DNA of 64,000 nt from Saccharopolyspora_C sp040643635 (GTDB lineage Bacteria; Actinomycetota; Actinomycetes; Mycobacteriales; Pseudonocardiaceae): the NCBI RefSeq assembly GCF_040643635.1, contig NZ_JBEYUS010000006.1:105161-169160 (forward strand), read 5' to 3'. Made by a program: the position numbers and the translations under genes. Shown one piece after another: positions 8,328 to 16,523 of this stretch (position 1 is its first letter; every line of letters starts with the position of its first letter). The notes beneath the pieces were generated by a model. The model worked only from the letters and a program-made list of their open reading frames with translations, searched no databases and had not been told where the DNA came from.

Positions 8328-9446
8328 TCAGGCTTCGCGGTTCAGATAGGCCGACACCGTCTTCCGGAGGACGTCGGCGTGCTGGTAGATGTCCTGCGGT
8401 GAGTCGATCGGCACCCTGTTCTCGTTCTTGTCCTCGTCGAACACCCCGAGGTACTTCTGCGCGCGGTTGAACCACAACCGGGCGATCGGCTTCCTGTTGT
8501 TGTCGTCGAAGAGGATGCCGAAGTAGGTCTGGGTGTCACGGGCGGCGACCCGGTCCACGTCGACATCGCTGCACACGATCGCCCGCACGATCTGGAACCC
8601 CTCGATCTCCTCATCGGTGGTGACGACGAGCTTCGCCGCCTTCGCGGGATCCGCAGTGCCTTCGACGACATCGCCGGTGGCGGCCCTGCTCACGCCGGAT
8701 TCCACGGACTCGGGGAGGGCGGGCGAGGCGTCCTCCCCGAGCGCGGTCTTGAGCCGGGAGTTGACCTGTTCGGCGAGGAACTGCGCGGAAGCCTTGGACA
8801 CCAGCGTCGCGAACTGCTCGCGCACCTTCGACGTCACGTTCTTCTCGTACACGCGCGAAGCGAAGAACTTGACCCACTCGGCGCTCGGCTCGCGGAACTC
8901 GGCGGCCAGCACCCGCTTGATCTGCCCGACGTACTTGAGCTCACCGGCGGCGTTGAGCACCGAATCCAGGTCGAAGGACTCCTTCGTCAGCTTCGCCAGC
9001 TCGGGCAGCACCGTGGGGTCGACGGCACCGAGGTCCAGGACCAGGAACGGCTTCTCGTCCATCTTGTTCGGGGCGTCGAGATCCGTGTAGAACTCGTAGA
9101 CCTGACCGTTCGTCAGAACGGCGACGCGGGCGTTCGTGACGGCGAAGTAGCGGAACAGCTGGGACGAGTGCTCGATCCTGAGCGGCTGCCCGATCTTCTT
9201 CGCCTCGACCAGGACCTGGACCTCGCCACCGTGGACCAGCGCGTAATCGATCTTCTCGCCCTTCTTGACCCCGACGTCGGCGGTGAACTCCGGGATGACC
9301 TCCGACGGGTTGAACACGTCGTACCCGAGGACGGTTCCGATGAAAGGCATCACGAACGCGTTCTTGGTCGCCTCTTCGGTTTCGATGGCCGCCTTCTGCT
9401 GGAGCACCTTGTTCGCCAGTTCGTAGACGCGGTCGTTGATGCTCAT
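8328..9446 (-). CDS. Stand-alone type I restriction enzyme HsdR N-terminal-domain protein
   Basis: The 372-residue product carries the HsdR N-terminal nuclease-type fold: ATKNAFVMPFIGTVLGYDVF, then IDYALVHGGEVQVLVEAKK (about residues 68-87), a D...ExK PD-(D/E)xK pattern, then FRYFAVTNARVAVLTNGQVYEFYTDL. Full HsdR subunits are about 1000 residues with helicase motors; none is present here, nor HsdM or HsdS genes. Such orphan COG4748-type proteins are known but their role is not settled; defence or DNA repair are possibilities. ATG at 9446 is chosen because GGAGG lies seven bases upstream; the longer frame runs into unlikely sequence. Confidence 0.8.
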   Translation of the reverse strand: MSINDRVYELANKVLQQKAAIETEEATKNAFVMPFIGTVLGYDVFNPSEVIPEFTADVGVKKGEKIDYALVHGGEVQVLVEAKKIGQPLRIEHSSQLFRYFAVTNARVAVLTNGQVYEFYTDLDAPNKMDEKPFLVLDLGAVDPTVLPELAKLTKESFDLDSVLNAAGELKYVGQIKRVLAAEFREPSAEWVKFFASRVYEKNVTSKVREQFATLVSKASAQFLAEQVNSRLKTALGEDASPALPESVESGVSRAATGDVVEGTADPAKAAKLVVTTDEEIEGFQIVRAIVCSDVDVDRVAARDTQTYFGILFDDNNRKPIARLWFNRAQKYLGVFDEDKNENRVPIDSPQDIYQHADVLRKTVSAYLNREA

Positions 9447-9781
9447 GGCGTGCCTCCACCGTCCCGCAGCTCCCGGATCAGGAGCCCGTCGCAGAACGAA
9501 TCGATGACACCCTCCGCATCCGTTACAACACTCTCCGCGCAGGAACTCGGGCGCTTTCTCCCCTTCGGCCGCTGCGAAGCTCTGCGTCGAGTTCCGGCTC
9601 GCCAGGACACCGGTTTTCCCCGTTCTTCCCCGAAAACGTGCGGGAACGGGCGTTTCCGCTGGTGCGGGTGCGGCCGGTGCGGCGGTGGGGCCGAAACCCC
9701 GTGGCCCCCTGTCGGTGGTGTGCCTCATCCTGGAGGTCGGCGCGCGCAGCGCAGCCGCAGGAGGGGAGCCGGGGGACAGCA
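9447..9781. other. 335-bp divergent intergenic region with possible degenerate family B hairpin
   Basis: This gap separates the minus-strand HsdR-N gene from the plus-strand exporter and must hold both promoters; none is obvious. At about 9588-9655 the order of short motifs (GGCTCGCCAGGACACC, GGTTTTC, then GAAAACG and GCGGGAAC) follows the plan of the family B repeats at 12.0, 27.2 and 41.0 kb, so it may be a worn copy. No convincing gene is seen. Confidence 0.3.
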
Positions 9782-11266
9782 GTGCGACGTCTTGAGTACA
9801 AGTGGCTGGTCGGGATCACGTTCGTCCTCGGCCTGATCATGCAGATCCTGGACATGACCGTCCTCAACGTCGCGCTCGCGACGCTCGGGCGGGAGTTCCA
9901 CGTGGGCGAAGGCACCCTGCAGTGGGTGCTGACCGGCTACATGATCAGCCTCGCCGTGTTCGTGCCGTCCTCCGGCTGGATCGCCGACCGGTTCGGCAGC
10001 AAGCGCACCTTCGAGCTCGCCATCGTGCTGTTCACCCTCGCGTCCGTGCTGTGCGGGCTGTCCACCGAGATGTGGATGCTCATCGGCGCGCGCATCCTGC
10101 AGGGCGTCGGCGGCGGCATGCTGGTGCCCGTCGGACAGGCGATGCTGTTCCGCGCGTTCCCCGCTCACGAGCGCGCCAAGGCCTCCGCGGTGCTGTCCAT
10201 CCCGATCACCGTCGCGCCCGCGCTCGGGCCGCTGCTCGGCGGCGTGCTCGTGCAGTACGCCAGCTGGCGGTGGATCTTCTTCATCAACGTGCCCGTCGGC
10301 GCCGTCGCGCTGCTGTTCACCGTGCTGTTCCTCAAGGAGGAGCAACGCGACCGGCCGGGCCGCTTCGACCTGCCCGGATTCGTGCTCGCCGGGGCGGGGC
10401 TGGCCACGCTGCTGGTCTCGCTCGACCAGGGCGCCCAGCTCGGCTGGGGGCGGCCGTCGGCGTGGGGCGTGCTGCTGGCCGCGGTGCTGCTCATCTGCGG
10501 GCTCGTGGTGCGCGAACTGCGCACCCCCGAACCGATGCTGGACCTGCGGCTGCTCGGCGACCGGCTGTTCGGCACCGGGAACGCGCTGCTCATCTGCTCC
10601 ACCGGCGCGATCTTCGGGACGCTGTTCCTGCTGCCGCTGTTCCTGCAGAACCTGCGCGGCTACACCCCGTTCGAATCCGGGCTGGTGCTGATGCCGCAGG
10701 CGTTGACCATGCTCATCGCCACCCAGGTCGTCAGCCGCATCTACGGGCGCGTCGGGCCGCGCAGGCTGCTGCTCATCGGGTTCTGCATGATCATCTCGGT
10801 CGGGGGCGCGCTGCAGCTGCTCGGCACCACCACCCCGGTGTGGTTCCTGGTGGCGCTGCTCATGTGGCTCGGCCTCGGGATGGGGCTGCTGATGACGCCG
10901 CTGCAGACCGCCGCGTTCGCGCGCATCACCGGGCCCGCGATGGGGCACGCCAGTTCGCTGTTCAACGCCAGCAGACAGGTCGCGACCGCGCTCGGCACCG
11001 CCGTGTGCGCCACCCTCTTCGTCACGCTCAGCACCGCCTTCGCGTCCACCGTGGACATGACCGCGGCCGGCGCCGCCGAGCAGGTGCAGATGGCCGCCTA
11101 CCGGGGTGCGTTCCTCGCCTCCATCGGCTTCGGCGTCGCCGGACTGCTGCTGTCCCTGCGGGTGCGCGACTCCGACGCCGCCGCCACCCTCGACCAGGTG
11201 CGGAAACCCGGCCCGCAGGACGGGAAACACGGCGGTGACCGCACCGACACCACCACCGTGAGATAG
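9782..11266 (+). CDS. DHA2 family MFS drug exporter (EmrB/QacA type)
   Basis: The 494-residue product is a 14-helix-type major facilitator. Helix 1 holds MQILDMTVLNVALATLG (the D-x-T-V-x-N-V-A-L-P-like motif of DHA2 pumps), the loop after helix 2 has GWIADRFGSKRTF (motif A), and helix 5 has ALGPLLGGVLVQYASWRWIF (motif C, antiporter signature). It uses the proton gradient to export hydrophobic compounds across the cytoplasmic membrane. The GTG at 9782 is chosen since GGGGGA lies just upstream and it directly precedes helix 1. No TetR or MarR regulator adjoins it, so substrate is unknown. Confidence 0.9.
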   Translation: MRRLEYKWLVGITFVLGLIMQILDMTVLNVALATLGREFHVGEGTLQWVLTGYMISLAVFVPSSGWIADRFGSKRTFELAIVLFTLASVLCGLSTEMWMLIGARILQGVGGGMLVPVGQAMLFRAFPAHERAKASAVLSIPITVAPALGPLLGGVLVQYASWRWIFFINVPVGAVALLFTVLFLKEEQRDRPGRFDLPGFVLAGAGLATLLVSLDQGAQLGWGRPSAWGVLLAAVLLICGLVVRELRTPEPMLDLRLLGDRLFGTGNALLICSTGAIFGTLFLLPLFLQNLRGYTPFESGLVLMPQALTMLIATQVVSRIYGRVGPRRLLLIGFCMIISVGGALQLLGTTTPVWFLVALLMWLGLGMGLLMTPLQTAAFARITGPAMGHASSLFNASRQVATALGTAVCATLFVTLSTAFASTVDMTAAGAAEQVQMAAYRGAFLASIGFGVAGLLLSLRVRDSDAAATLDQVRKPGPQDGKHGGDRTDTTTVR

Positions 11267-11312
11267 CTCAAGGTCGCCCCACAACGGCGCCTGCCGGTGC
11301 ACTATTTGAAGG

Positions 11313-11945
11313 GTGACCGAATTGCCGCACGCCGACCAGGTCCGCAACCACGCCCGCTGGCGACCCGGATGGCACTCCGGCCGCACCAGCTACGCCTGGC
11401 TGTTGCCGTTCGCCGACCAGCCCGGGCTGCGCAACCTGGTGAACCAGTACCAGTACGCGCTGCGCGACCTGCCCGGGTTCGACCTCGTCCCCCTCGAATG
11501 GATGCACATCCTCGTGCAAGAGGTCGGGTTCACCGACGAGGTCCCACCGGAGCGCACCGACGAACTCGCCGCCGCCGCCCGCGAACGCCTCGCCGGGTTC
11601 AACCCGCTCGCGCTGGCCTTCCACCGCGCCGTGGTGCTGCCCGAATCGCTGTCGCTGCCCGCCGAACCGCAGACCTCGCTGTGGGACCTGCGGGAACGGC
11701 TGCGCGCCGCGACCGCCGACGTGCTCGGCGCCGACCAGCTGCCCGCCGAGCCCGAAGAGGTCGACCGGCACATCAGCCTCGCGTTCTCCACCACCGAAGG
11801 GCCCGCGATCTTCGCGGTCGCCACCCTCGGCGGAACCGACGTCGACCCGACCACCGCGAAGAGCTCCGCGGTGTCGCTGGTGCGGCTCAACCGGGACCAC
11901 TCCTGCTCAGAGTGGGAGACCATCACCGAGATCCCGCTGGGCTGA
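11313..11945 (+). CDS. 2'-5' RNA ligase-like (2H phosphoesterase superfamily) protein
   Basis: The 210-residue product has two histidine motifs of 2H phosphoesterases: WMHILVQEVG near residue 68 and DRHISLAFS near residue 150, each H-x-[ST/L] within a beta strand. The N-terminal SYAWLLPFADQPGLRNLVNQYQ and the mid-region PLALAFHRAVVLPESL also fit bacterial 2'-5' RNA ligase-like proteins. The first motif reads HIL rather than HxT, so activity may be altered. Substrates for bacterial members are mostly unproven. The GTG start has only a weak upstream site (GAAGG directly before it). It ends next to a family B repeat. Confidence 0.7.
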   Translation: MTELPHADQVRNHARWRPGWHSGRTSYAWLLPFADQPGLRNLVNQYQYALRDLPGFDLVPLEWMHILVQEVGFTDEVPPERTDELAAAARERLAGFNPLALAFHRAVVLPESLSLPAEPQTSLWDLRERLRAATADVLGADQLPAEPEEVDRHISLAFSTTEGPAIFAVATLGGTDVDPTTAKSSAVSLVRLNRDHSCSEWETITEIPLG

Positions 11946-11979
11946 GCTTTCCCCACCTCCGTTGCACAGCGGTCCGGTG

Positions 11980-12130
11980 GCGGAACCTCAGCGGTTCCCT
12001 CGCTGCGGGATCGTTTTCACCGGTGGCTCCGCCACAGGCGAAAACGCCGTCCTCGCGAGGGAACCGCTGAGAACCCGCGGCGGTGCCGGTTGCTCTGGTG
12101 GTCGTTGCTCAGCGGCTTCGCCGCTGACCG
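11980..12130 (-). repeat. Family B nested-hairpin repeat, copy 1 (minus orientation)
   Basis: TCAGCGGTTCCCTCGC (11988-12003) and GCGAGGGAACCGCTGA (12055-12070) form a perfect 16-bp inverted repeat. Inside it CGTTTTC pairs with GAAAACG and GGTGGC with GCCAC. A second hairpin, CAGCGGC/GCCGCTG, lies at 12110-12126. Read on the minus strand this matches the plan of copies at 27.1 and 40.9 kb. The adjoining 12140-12260 stretch looks like further worn repeat sequence, and no gene is visible in the whole 11946-12372 gap. Confidence 0.8.
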
Positions 12131-12372
12131 GAAGACGGTTGCGCCGCTGGCGAGCAGGCTGGTTCGCCGCCGACAGGAAGGCCGGTTCGCGGTTCGGCGC
12201 TGGCGGGGGAACTGGTTCGCCGCACGGTTCGGCAGGTGGCGGTGGGGGCGGCACCTCGCGTCACCGACCGGTCGCTGAGGGTTGCTCGACCGCTCCGGCA
12301 CTTCCTCCGAACGGGTACCGTCGAAAGTGTGGACGCGGCGGCAGGTCCGCCCCGGATCGGTTCGGAGGGACC

Positions 12373-13149
12373 ATGGGCGCACTCATCCTGATCATCGTCG
12401 CCGCGGTCGTGATCATCGGTGCTGTGTGGTGGTCCCGCAGGCAGAACCTCGCCCACCAGCAGCGAGAACTCGACGACTCGCGCGCCGAGGCGCGGCGCTG
12501 GGTGGAGCGGCTCGGCGGACAGGTGCTCAACATCGACGGCACCGACGACGCCTCGAAGCAGGCCATGGCCGATGCCGCCGAACGGCACCAGGCCGCCGTG
12601 TCCCAGCTCGACCAGGCGTCCTCCGCCGAGCAGTGCAGGCTCACCACGCAGACCGCGATGGAAGGCCTCTACTACGTGCGCGCCGCCCGCACCGCGATGG
12701 GACTCGACCCCGGACCCGAGCTGCCCGACCTCAGCCACGGGGCCGGGAAGGTCACCGAGCACCGCGAGGTCGAGGTCGACGGCAAGCAGCAGGTCGCCTC
12801 CCCCACCCCCGGCGACACCACCCCGCACTACTACCCCGGCGGACGCGTCGCGGGCCGCCCGGTGCCCGAAGGCTGGTACAGCGAGCCGTGGTGGAAGCCC
12901 GCGCTGGTCGCCGGGGCCTGGGGCGCGGGTTCGTTCCTGCTGATGAGCGCCATGTTCAGCGGCATGGCCGGGGTGCCGGAAGCGGCCGCGGCCGGGGACG
13001 TCGGGGACCTCGGCGACCCGGGCGCGCTCGGCGACGGCGGAGACCCCGGAGACACCGGAGCCCCCGACGACTTCGGCGGCGACGATCCAGGCGGCGACTT
13101 CGGCGACTTCGGGGACTTCGACTTCGACCTGGGCGACTTCGGCTTCTGA
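12373..13149 (+). CDS. DUF1542-type membrane-anchored protein
   Basis: The 258-residue product opens with a single hydrophobic helix, MGALILIIVAAVVIIGAVWW, then a charged helical region (residues 25-100, with EARRWVERLGGQVLNIDGTD and AMEGLYYVRAARTAMGLDPG), then HYYPGGRVAGRPVPEGWYSEPWWKPALVAGAWG and a second hydrophobic stretch, and ends in a very acidic Gly/Asp/Phe tail (GDFGDFGDFDFDLGDFGF). Closely similar proteins are widespread in Streptomyces and relatives and are labelled DUF1542; function is unknown. GGAGGGA six bases before the ATG supports the start. The acidic tail may bind cations or a basic partner; inference. Confidence 0.75.
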   Translation: MGALILIIVAAVVIIGAVWWSRRQNLAHQQRELDDSRAEARRWVERLGGQVLNIDGTDDASKQAMADAAERHQAAVSQLDQASSAEQCRLTTQTAMEGLYYVRAARTAMGLDPGPELPDLSHGAGKVTEHREVEVDGKQQVASPTPGDTTPHYYPGGRVAGRPVPEGWYSEPWWKPALVAGAWGAGSFLLMSAMFSGMAGVPEAAAAGDVGDLGDPGALGDGGDPGDTGAPDDFGGDDPGGDFGDFGDFDFDLGDFGF

Positions 13150-13165
13150 GACCCGGTTCCGCTCA

Positions 13166-13214
13166 GGTGAACGGGCCACCCACCAGCCCGCACCGGGCGA
13201 ACGGGCCGTTCACC
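13166..13214. repeat. Degenerate family A palindrome / terminator
   Basis: GGTGAACGGGCC (13166-13177) and GGGCCGTTCACC (ending 13214) form the outer part of an imperfect hairpin similar to the family A palindromes near 62.5 and 63.8 kb. It lies between convergent genes and its right arm overlaps the last codons of the glycosylase gene. It may act as a bidirectional terminator. Confidence 0.5.
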
Positions 13215-14031
13215 CCGCGGTGGCGGGGGTCGACTGGCACACCGGGCACCAGTACAGGTTGCGCCCGGACAGGTCCGCGGTGGCGATCGGCGCACCGCAG
13301 ACCAGGCACGGCGCCCCCGCCCGCCGGTACACGTAGACCTCTCCCCCGTGCCGGTCCTGCCGCGGCTCGCGGCCCATCGCCGCCGGTTCGTGCTCCGGGC
13401 GGACCGTGTCGATGCGGCCGACGCGCACGCCGTCGGCCATCAGCTCGACCAGATCGGTCCAGATCAGCTTCCACGCCCGCTCGCCCAGTTCGCGGCCCGG
13501 GGTGCGCGGCGGGATGCCGTGCCGGAACAGCACTTCCGCCCGGTACACGTTCCCCGCCCCGGCCAGCACCTTCTGGTCCAGCAGCAGCGCCGCGATCGAC
13601 GTGCGGGACCGCGAGATCCGCTCCCACGCGCGTTCGGGTTCGGCGTCGGCGCGCAGCGGGTCGGGGCCGAGCCGGTCGCGCAGCGCGGCCACCTCGTCGA
13701 GCGTGATCAGCTCGCAGGCCGTGGGGCCGCGCAGGTCGGTGCCGCAGCCGGGCCCGATGATCCGCATCCGCACCTGCCCGCGCGGTTCCTGCGGTGGCAA
13801 CGGGAACTCGGTGAACGTGCCGTACAACCCGAGGTGCACGTGCACGACCTCGGGGCCGTAGAAGTGGAACAGGTGCTTGCCGTGCGCCTCGGCGCGCTCG
13901 AACCGCGCCCCGTCCAGCCGGGCGGCGCCGCCCGCGAACCGGCCCTGCGGGCTCGACACCCGGACCAGGTGACCGCCGAAGCGGGAATCGTGCAGCCCGG
14001 CGAGCCGGTGCAAGGTGTGGCCTTCAGGCAT
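13210..14031 (-). CDS. nei2: Fpg/Nei family DNA glycosylase (Nei2-type endonuclease VIII)
   Basis: The 273-residue product starts MPEGHTLHRLA: after Met removal the proline and adjacent glutamate are the catalytic residues of this family, which removes oxidised bases and cleaves the strand by beta,delta-elimination. KVLAGAGNVYRAEVLFRHGI is the helix-two-turn-helix segment, and CLVCGAPIATADLSGRNLYWCPVC is the C-terminal four-cysteine zinc finger with the DNA-binding Arg. PEGHT rather than PELPE marks it as Nei rather than Fpg. It lies two genes from rpiB, as in M. tuberculosis (Rv2464c-Rv2465c). Confidence 0.92.
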   Translation of the reverse strand: MPEGHTLHRLAGLHDSRFGGHLVRVSSPQGRFAGGAARLDGARFERAEAHGKHLFHFYGPEVVHVHLGLYGTFTEFPLPPQEPRGQVRMRIIGPGCGTDLRGPTACELITLDEVAALRDRLGPDPLRADAEPERAWERISRSRTSIAALLLDQKVLAGAGNVYRAEVLFRHGIPPRTPGRELGERAWKLIWTDLVELMADGVRVGRIDTVRPEHEPAAMGREPRQDRHGGEVYVYRRAGAPCLVCGAPIATADLSGRNLYWCPVCQSTPATAG

Positions 14032-14058
14032 CGCACGCCACCGGCCGTCGCGCCGCGC

Positions 14059-14400
14059 TCAGAACAGCACCCACAGCACGATCGATTCGATCAGGTAGGC
14101 CAGCACGCAGCAGCCGGCGACGACGAGGCCGCGGCGCACCGCTCCCGGCGCCGCACCCTTGACCAGCGCCACCGCGGTCCCGGCGACGAACGCCAAGCAC
14201 ACCGCGAGGAATCCGCCGACCAGCAGCCACAGGCCGACGCCCAGCGCGCAATCCGGCGCGGTGCAGGTCGCACCGGGGCCGCCCACCAGGTAGGGGCTCA
14301 ACGCGCGCTGGGCGGAGAAGAGGACGAGCACGCCCAGCACCGCACCGCCGAACGCCACCAGCGGCGTCAGCAGCGCGGTCGCCGGGCGTGCACCGGTCAT
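14059..14400 (-). CDS. Small predicted membrane protein
   Basis: The 113-residue product has three or four hydrophobic stretches (about residues 10-30, 52-80 and 92-113) separated by short loops, with two cysteines in the loop TCTAPDC that might form a disulphide on the outer face. No family is recognised. It sits between rpiB and nei2 on the same strand, seven bases after the rpiB stop, so it is probably co-transcribed with both. Function unknown. Confidence 0.65.
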   Translation of the reverse strand: MTGARPATALLTPLVAFGGAVLGVLVLFSAQRALSPYLVGGPGATCTAPDCALGVGLWLLVGGFLAVCLAFVAGTAVALVKGAAPGAVRRGLVVAGCCVLAYLIESIVLWVLF

Positions 14401-14406
14401 GTCAGT

Positions 14407-14877
14407 TCACTCCGCGGGCAGCGCCGGCGGGGTGCCGGTCCGCTCGTAGTCGGAGAGCAGGTCGATGCGGCGCTGGTGCCTGCCGCCCTCGAACTCGGTG
14501 CCGAGGAACGCCTCGACGATCTCCTCGATCTCCTCGACGGCGTGCATCCGCGCACCGATGCCGGCGAGCAGCGCGTTGTTGTGCTGGCGGGCCAGCTTCG
14601 CGGTGTCGACGCTCCAGGTCAGGGCCGCGCGGGCGCCGGGGACCTTGTTCGCGGCGATCTGCTCGCCGTTGCCGGAGCCACCGATGACGAGCCCGAGGCT
14701 GCCCTCGTCGGCGACGACGCGGCGGGCCGCCTCGACGCAGAACGGCGGGTAGTCGTCCTGGGCGTCGTAGGCCGCCGGGCCCACGTCGGTCACCTCGTGA
14801 CCTCGCTCGGTCAGCCACGTGACCAGGTGGTTCTTCAGGTCGAAGCCTGCGTGATCGGATCCTAGGTAGACGCGCAC
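14407..14877 (-). CDS. rpiB: Ribose-5-phosphate isomerase B
   Basis: The 156-residue product interconverts ribose 5-phosphate and ribulose 5-phosphate in the pentose phosphate pathway. It has RVYLGSDHAGFDLKNHL at the N-terminus (Asp-His of the active site), GLVIGGSGNGEQIAANKVPG, the anion-hole loop in which a Ser stands where E. coli has the catalytic Cys, as in mycobacterial RpiB, and ARQHNNALLAGIGAR. The GTG at 14877 is chosen as it gives the standard length; the open frame continues upstream without family similarity. Confidence 0.93.
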   Translation of the reverse strand: MRVYLGSDHAGFDLKNHLVTWLTERGHEVTDVGPAAYDAQDDYPPFCVEAARRVVADEGSLGLVIGGSGNGEQIAANKVPGARAALTWSVDTAKLARQHNNALLAGIGARMHAVEEIEEIVEAFLGTEFEGGRHQRRIDLLSDYERTGTPPALPAE

Positions 14878-14933
14878 GCAGGCAGTGTGCCAAACGCCCC
14901 ACCGCCGACCCGCACCCTGGTTACGGTTGATCC

Positions 14934-14993
14934 ATGACCGGGCTCCGCACCACCCGTCCCGCCCGCGGCGAGCAGCCGGGGGCCTCGTCGTGA
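14934..14993 (+). CDS. Possible 19-residue leader peptide
   Basis: ATG at 14934 opens a 19-codon frame (MTGLRTTRPARGEQPGASS) whose TGA overlaps the GTG start of the MBL gene (GTGA at 14990). TACGGT six bases before the ATG could be a -10 element for a leaderless transcript, common in actinobacteria, and the GTG itself lacks a good ribosome site. Translation of this short frame could therefore deliver ribosomes to the downstream start. No homology is known; it may be chance. Confidence 0.3.
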   Translation: MTGLRTTRPARGEQPGASS

Positions 14994-15787
14994 CCGGCCG
15001 CTGGGTGGCCGTCGGGGAGGCGGTGTGGGTGCGGCGGTACGCGGAGCTGGACCTGGGCACCGGGCTGGTGCTGGGCGCCGAGCGAGCGCTGGTGATCGAC
15101 ACCCGCGGCGACCACCGGCAGGGCGCGGAGCTGGCGGCGGCGGTGCGGGCGAAGACGGCGCTGCCCTGCGAGGTGGTGCTCACCCACGGCCACTTCGACC
15201 ACTGCTTCGGCACCGCCGCGTTCCGGCCCGCCCCGGTGCACGCCCACGAGGGCTGCGCCGCCTTCCTGCGCGGGCACGCCGAGCGGCAGCGCCGCGAGTG
15301 GAGCGCGCACTACCGGGACGAGGGTCGCCCGGAGGTCGCGGCGGCGGTGGAGCGCAGCGAGGTCGTCCCGCCGGACCGGCCGGTCGGCGACCGCGCCGAG
15401 CTCGACCTGGGCGGCAGACCGGTGCGGCTGCACCACTTCGGCCCGGCGCACACCGATCACGACCTGGTGGTGGAGGTGCCGGACGCGGGCGTGGTGTTCG
15501 CGGGCGACCTCGTCGAGCAGGGCGCGCCGCCGGACTTCGAGGACGCCCACCCGCGGACCTGGCCGGATGCGCTCGACGCGCTGCTCGCGCTGCGAGCCGA
15601 GGTCGTCGTGCCCGGCCACGGGGAACCCGTCGACGCGGCGGCCGTGCGCACCCAGCGGGACGAGCTGGCCCTGCTGGCCGCGCTCTGCGCCGGGCACGAG
15701 CGGGGCGAGCTGACCACCGCCCAGGTGCTGCGCGACTCCCCCTACCCGGCGGACAGCACCGAACGCGCCCTGTGCAGGCACCACTAG
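14990..15787 (+). CDS. MBL-fold metallo-hydrolase
   Basis: The 265-residue product has the metallo-beta-lactamase signature THGHFDHCFG (His66, His68, Asp70, His71), the later metal ligand in LHHFGPAHTDHDLVVEV, GVVFAGDLVEQG with the bridging Asp, and VVVPGHGEPVD with the last His. These bind two zinc or iron ions and hydrolyse esters, thioesters or lactones; substrate cannot be named. The GTG overlapping the short upstream frame is used as start since it lies just before the first strand. It is the first gene of the stretch inserted after rpiB relative to M. tuberculosis. Confidence 0.85.
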   Translation: MTGRWVAVGEAVWVRRYAELDLGTGLVLGAERALVIDTRGDHRQGAELAAAVRAKTALPCEVVLTHGHFDHCFGTAAFRPAPVHAHEGCAAFLRGHAERQRREWSAHYRDEGRPEVAAAVERSEVVPPDRPVGDRAELDLGGRPVRLHHFGPAHTDHDLVVEVPDAGVVFAGDLVEQGAPPDFEDAHPRTWPDALDALLALRAEVVVPGHGEPVDAAAVRTQRDELALLAALCAGHERGELTTAQVLRDSPYPADSTERALCRHH

Positions 15788-15791
15788 GCCC

Positions 15792-15815
15792 TTCGGCCTG
15801 ATCGACTAGGCCGAA
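15792..15815 (+). terminator. Hairpin followed by T-run
   Basis: TTCGGCCT (15792-15799) pairs with AGGCCGAA (15808-15815) around an eight-base loop and is followed by TCATTTT. It lies five bases after the MBL gene stop, in the right place for a terminator separating it from the secretion module. Confidence 0.55.
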
Positions 15816-15968
15816 CGGAGTCATTTTCGCCACGAGGGGCACCGATCGACGATCGCGGGCGTCATGCTCGGCAACGGCCGGAGAACCCCCGGCCGAAGAC
15901 CCGCACAACGGCACTGCGCTGGGGCGATCTCGACGGTGTGCGGCGGAACAACACTCTGGGAGGCGACG

Positions 15969-16523
15969 GTGTCCAGTCCGGACCAGTCCGATGCGGCGCG
16001 GCGGCAGCAGCTGCAGGCGGGCAACGACGCGTTGCGCGGCCAGATCGACGGCATGCTGGCGGACCTGCGCCGCCGCACCGCCGAGATCCAGGAGAAGCAG
16101 TCCGAGGCGGCGGCCAAGACCCACGAGGTCACCTCGGAGGACGGCGTGATCACCGCCCGGGTGGACGCGACCGGAACCCTGGAGCAGCTGCTGCTGAGCT
16201 CGAAGGCCTTCGAGCGCACCACCCCGGAACAGCTGGCCCGCACCATCACCAGCGTCGTCCGCGAGGCGACCGGCAGCGCCCAGCAGTCCCTGCAATCGGA
16301 CTTCGCCTCGCTCGCCGAGCCACCCGAGCTGCCCGACCTGTTCGCGGGCGCCCCCTACCTGGCGGACTTCATGCCCAGCAGCGGCCCGCTCGTCGCCCCG
16401 CCGGACCCGGCCGCGGAACGCGCCGCCCGCACCGGGAAGCAGGCCTCGCGGCCGCAGCGGGACCGCCCCGCCGAGGACGACGACGAGCCGCCGCAGTCGT
16501 TCATGACGGAGGGCCGCTGGTGA
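15969..16523 (+). CDS. YbaB/EbfC-like protein of a type VII secretion module
   Basis: The 184-residue product has a long N-terminal helix (residues 8-50, rich in Arg, Gln and Glu), then a small beta region with DGVITARVDATGTLEQLLLSS, and a helix with SVVREATGSAQQS, the pattern of YbaB/EbfC-fold proteins. The C-terminal 60 residues are Pro/Ala/Asp-rich and probably disordered. In actinobacteria such proteins commonly precede WXG100 genes, and here the stop overlaps the WXG100 start by four bases. Whether they bind DNA or act as ESX helpers is not settled. GGGAGG five bases before the GTG supports the start. Confidence 0.75.
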   Translation: MSSPDQSDAARRQQLQAGNDALRGQIDGMLADLRRRTAEIQEKQSEAAAKTHEVTSEDGVITARVDATGTLEQLLLSSKAFERTTPEQLARTITSVVREATGSAQQSLQSDFASLAEPPELPDLFAGAPYLADFMPSSGPLVAPPDPAAERAARTGKQASRPQRDRPAEDDDEPPQSFMTEGRW

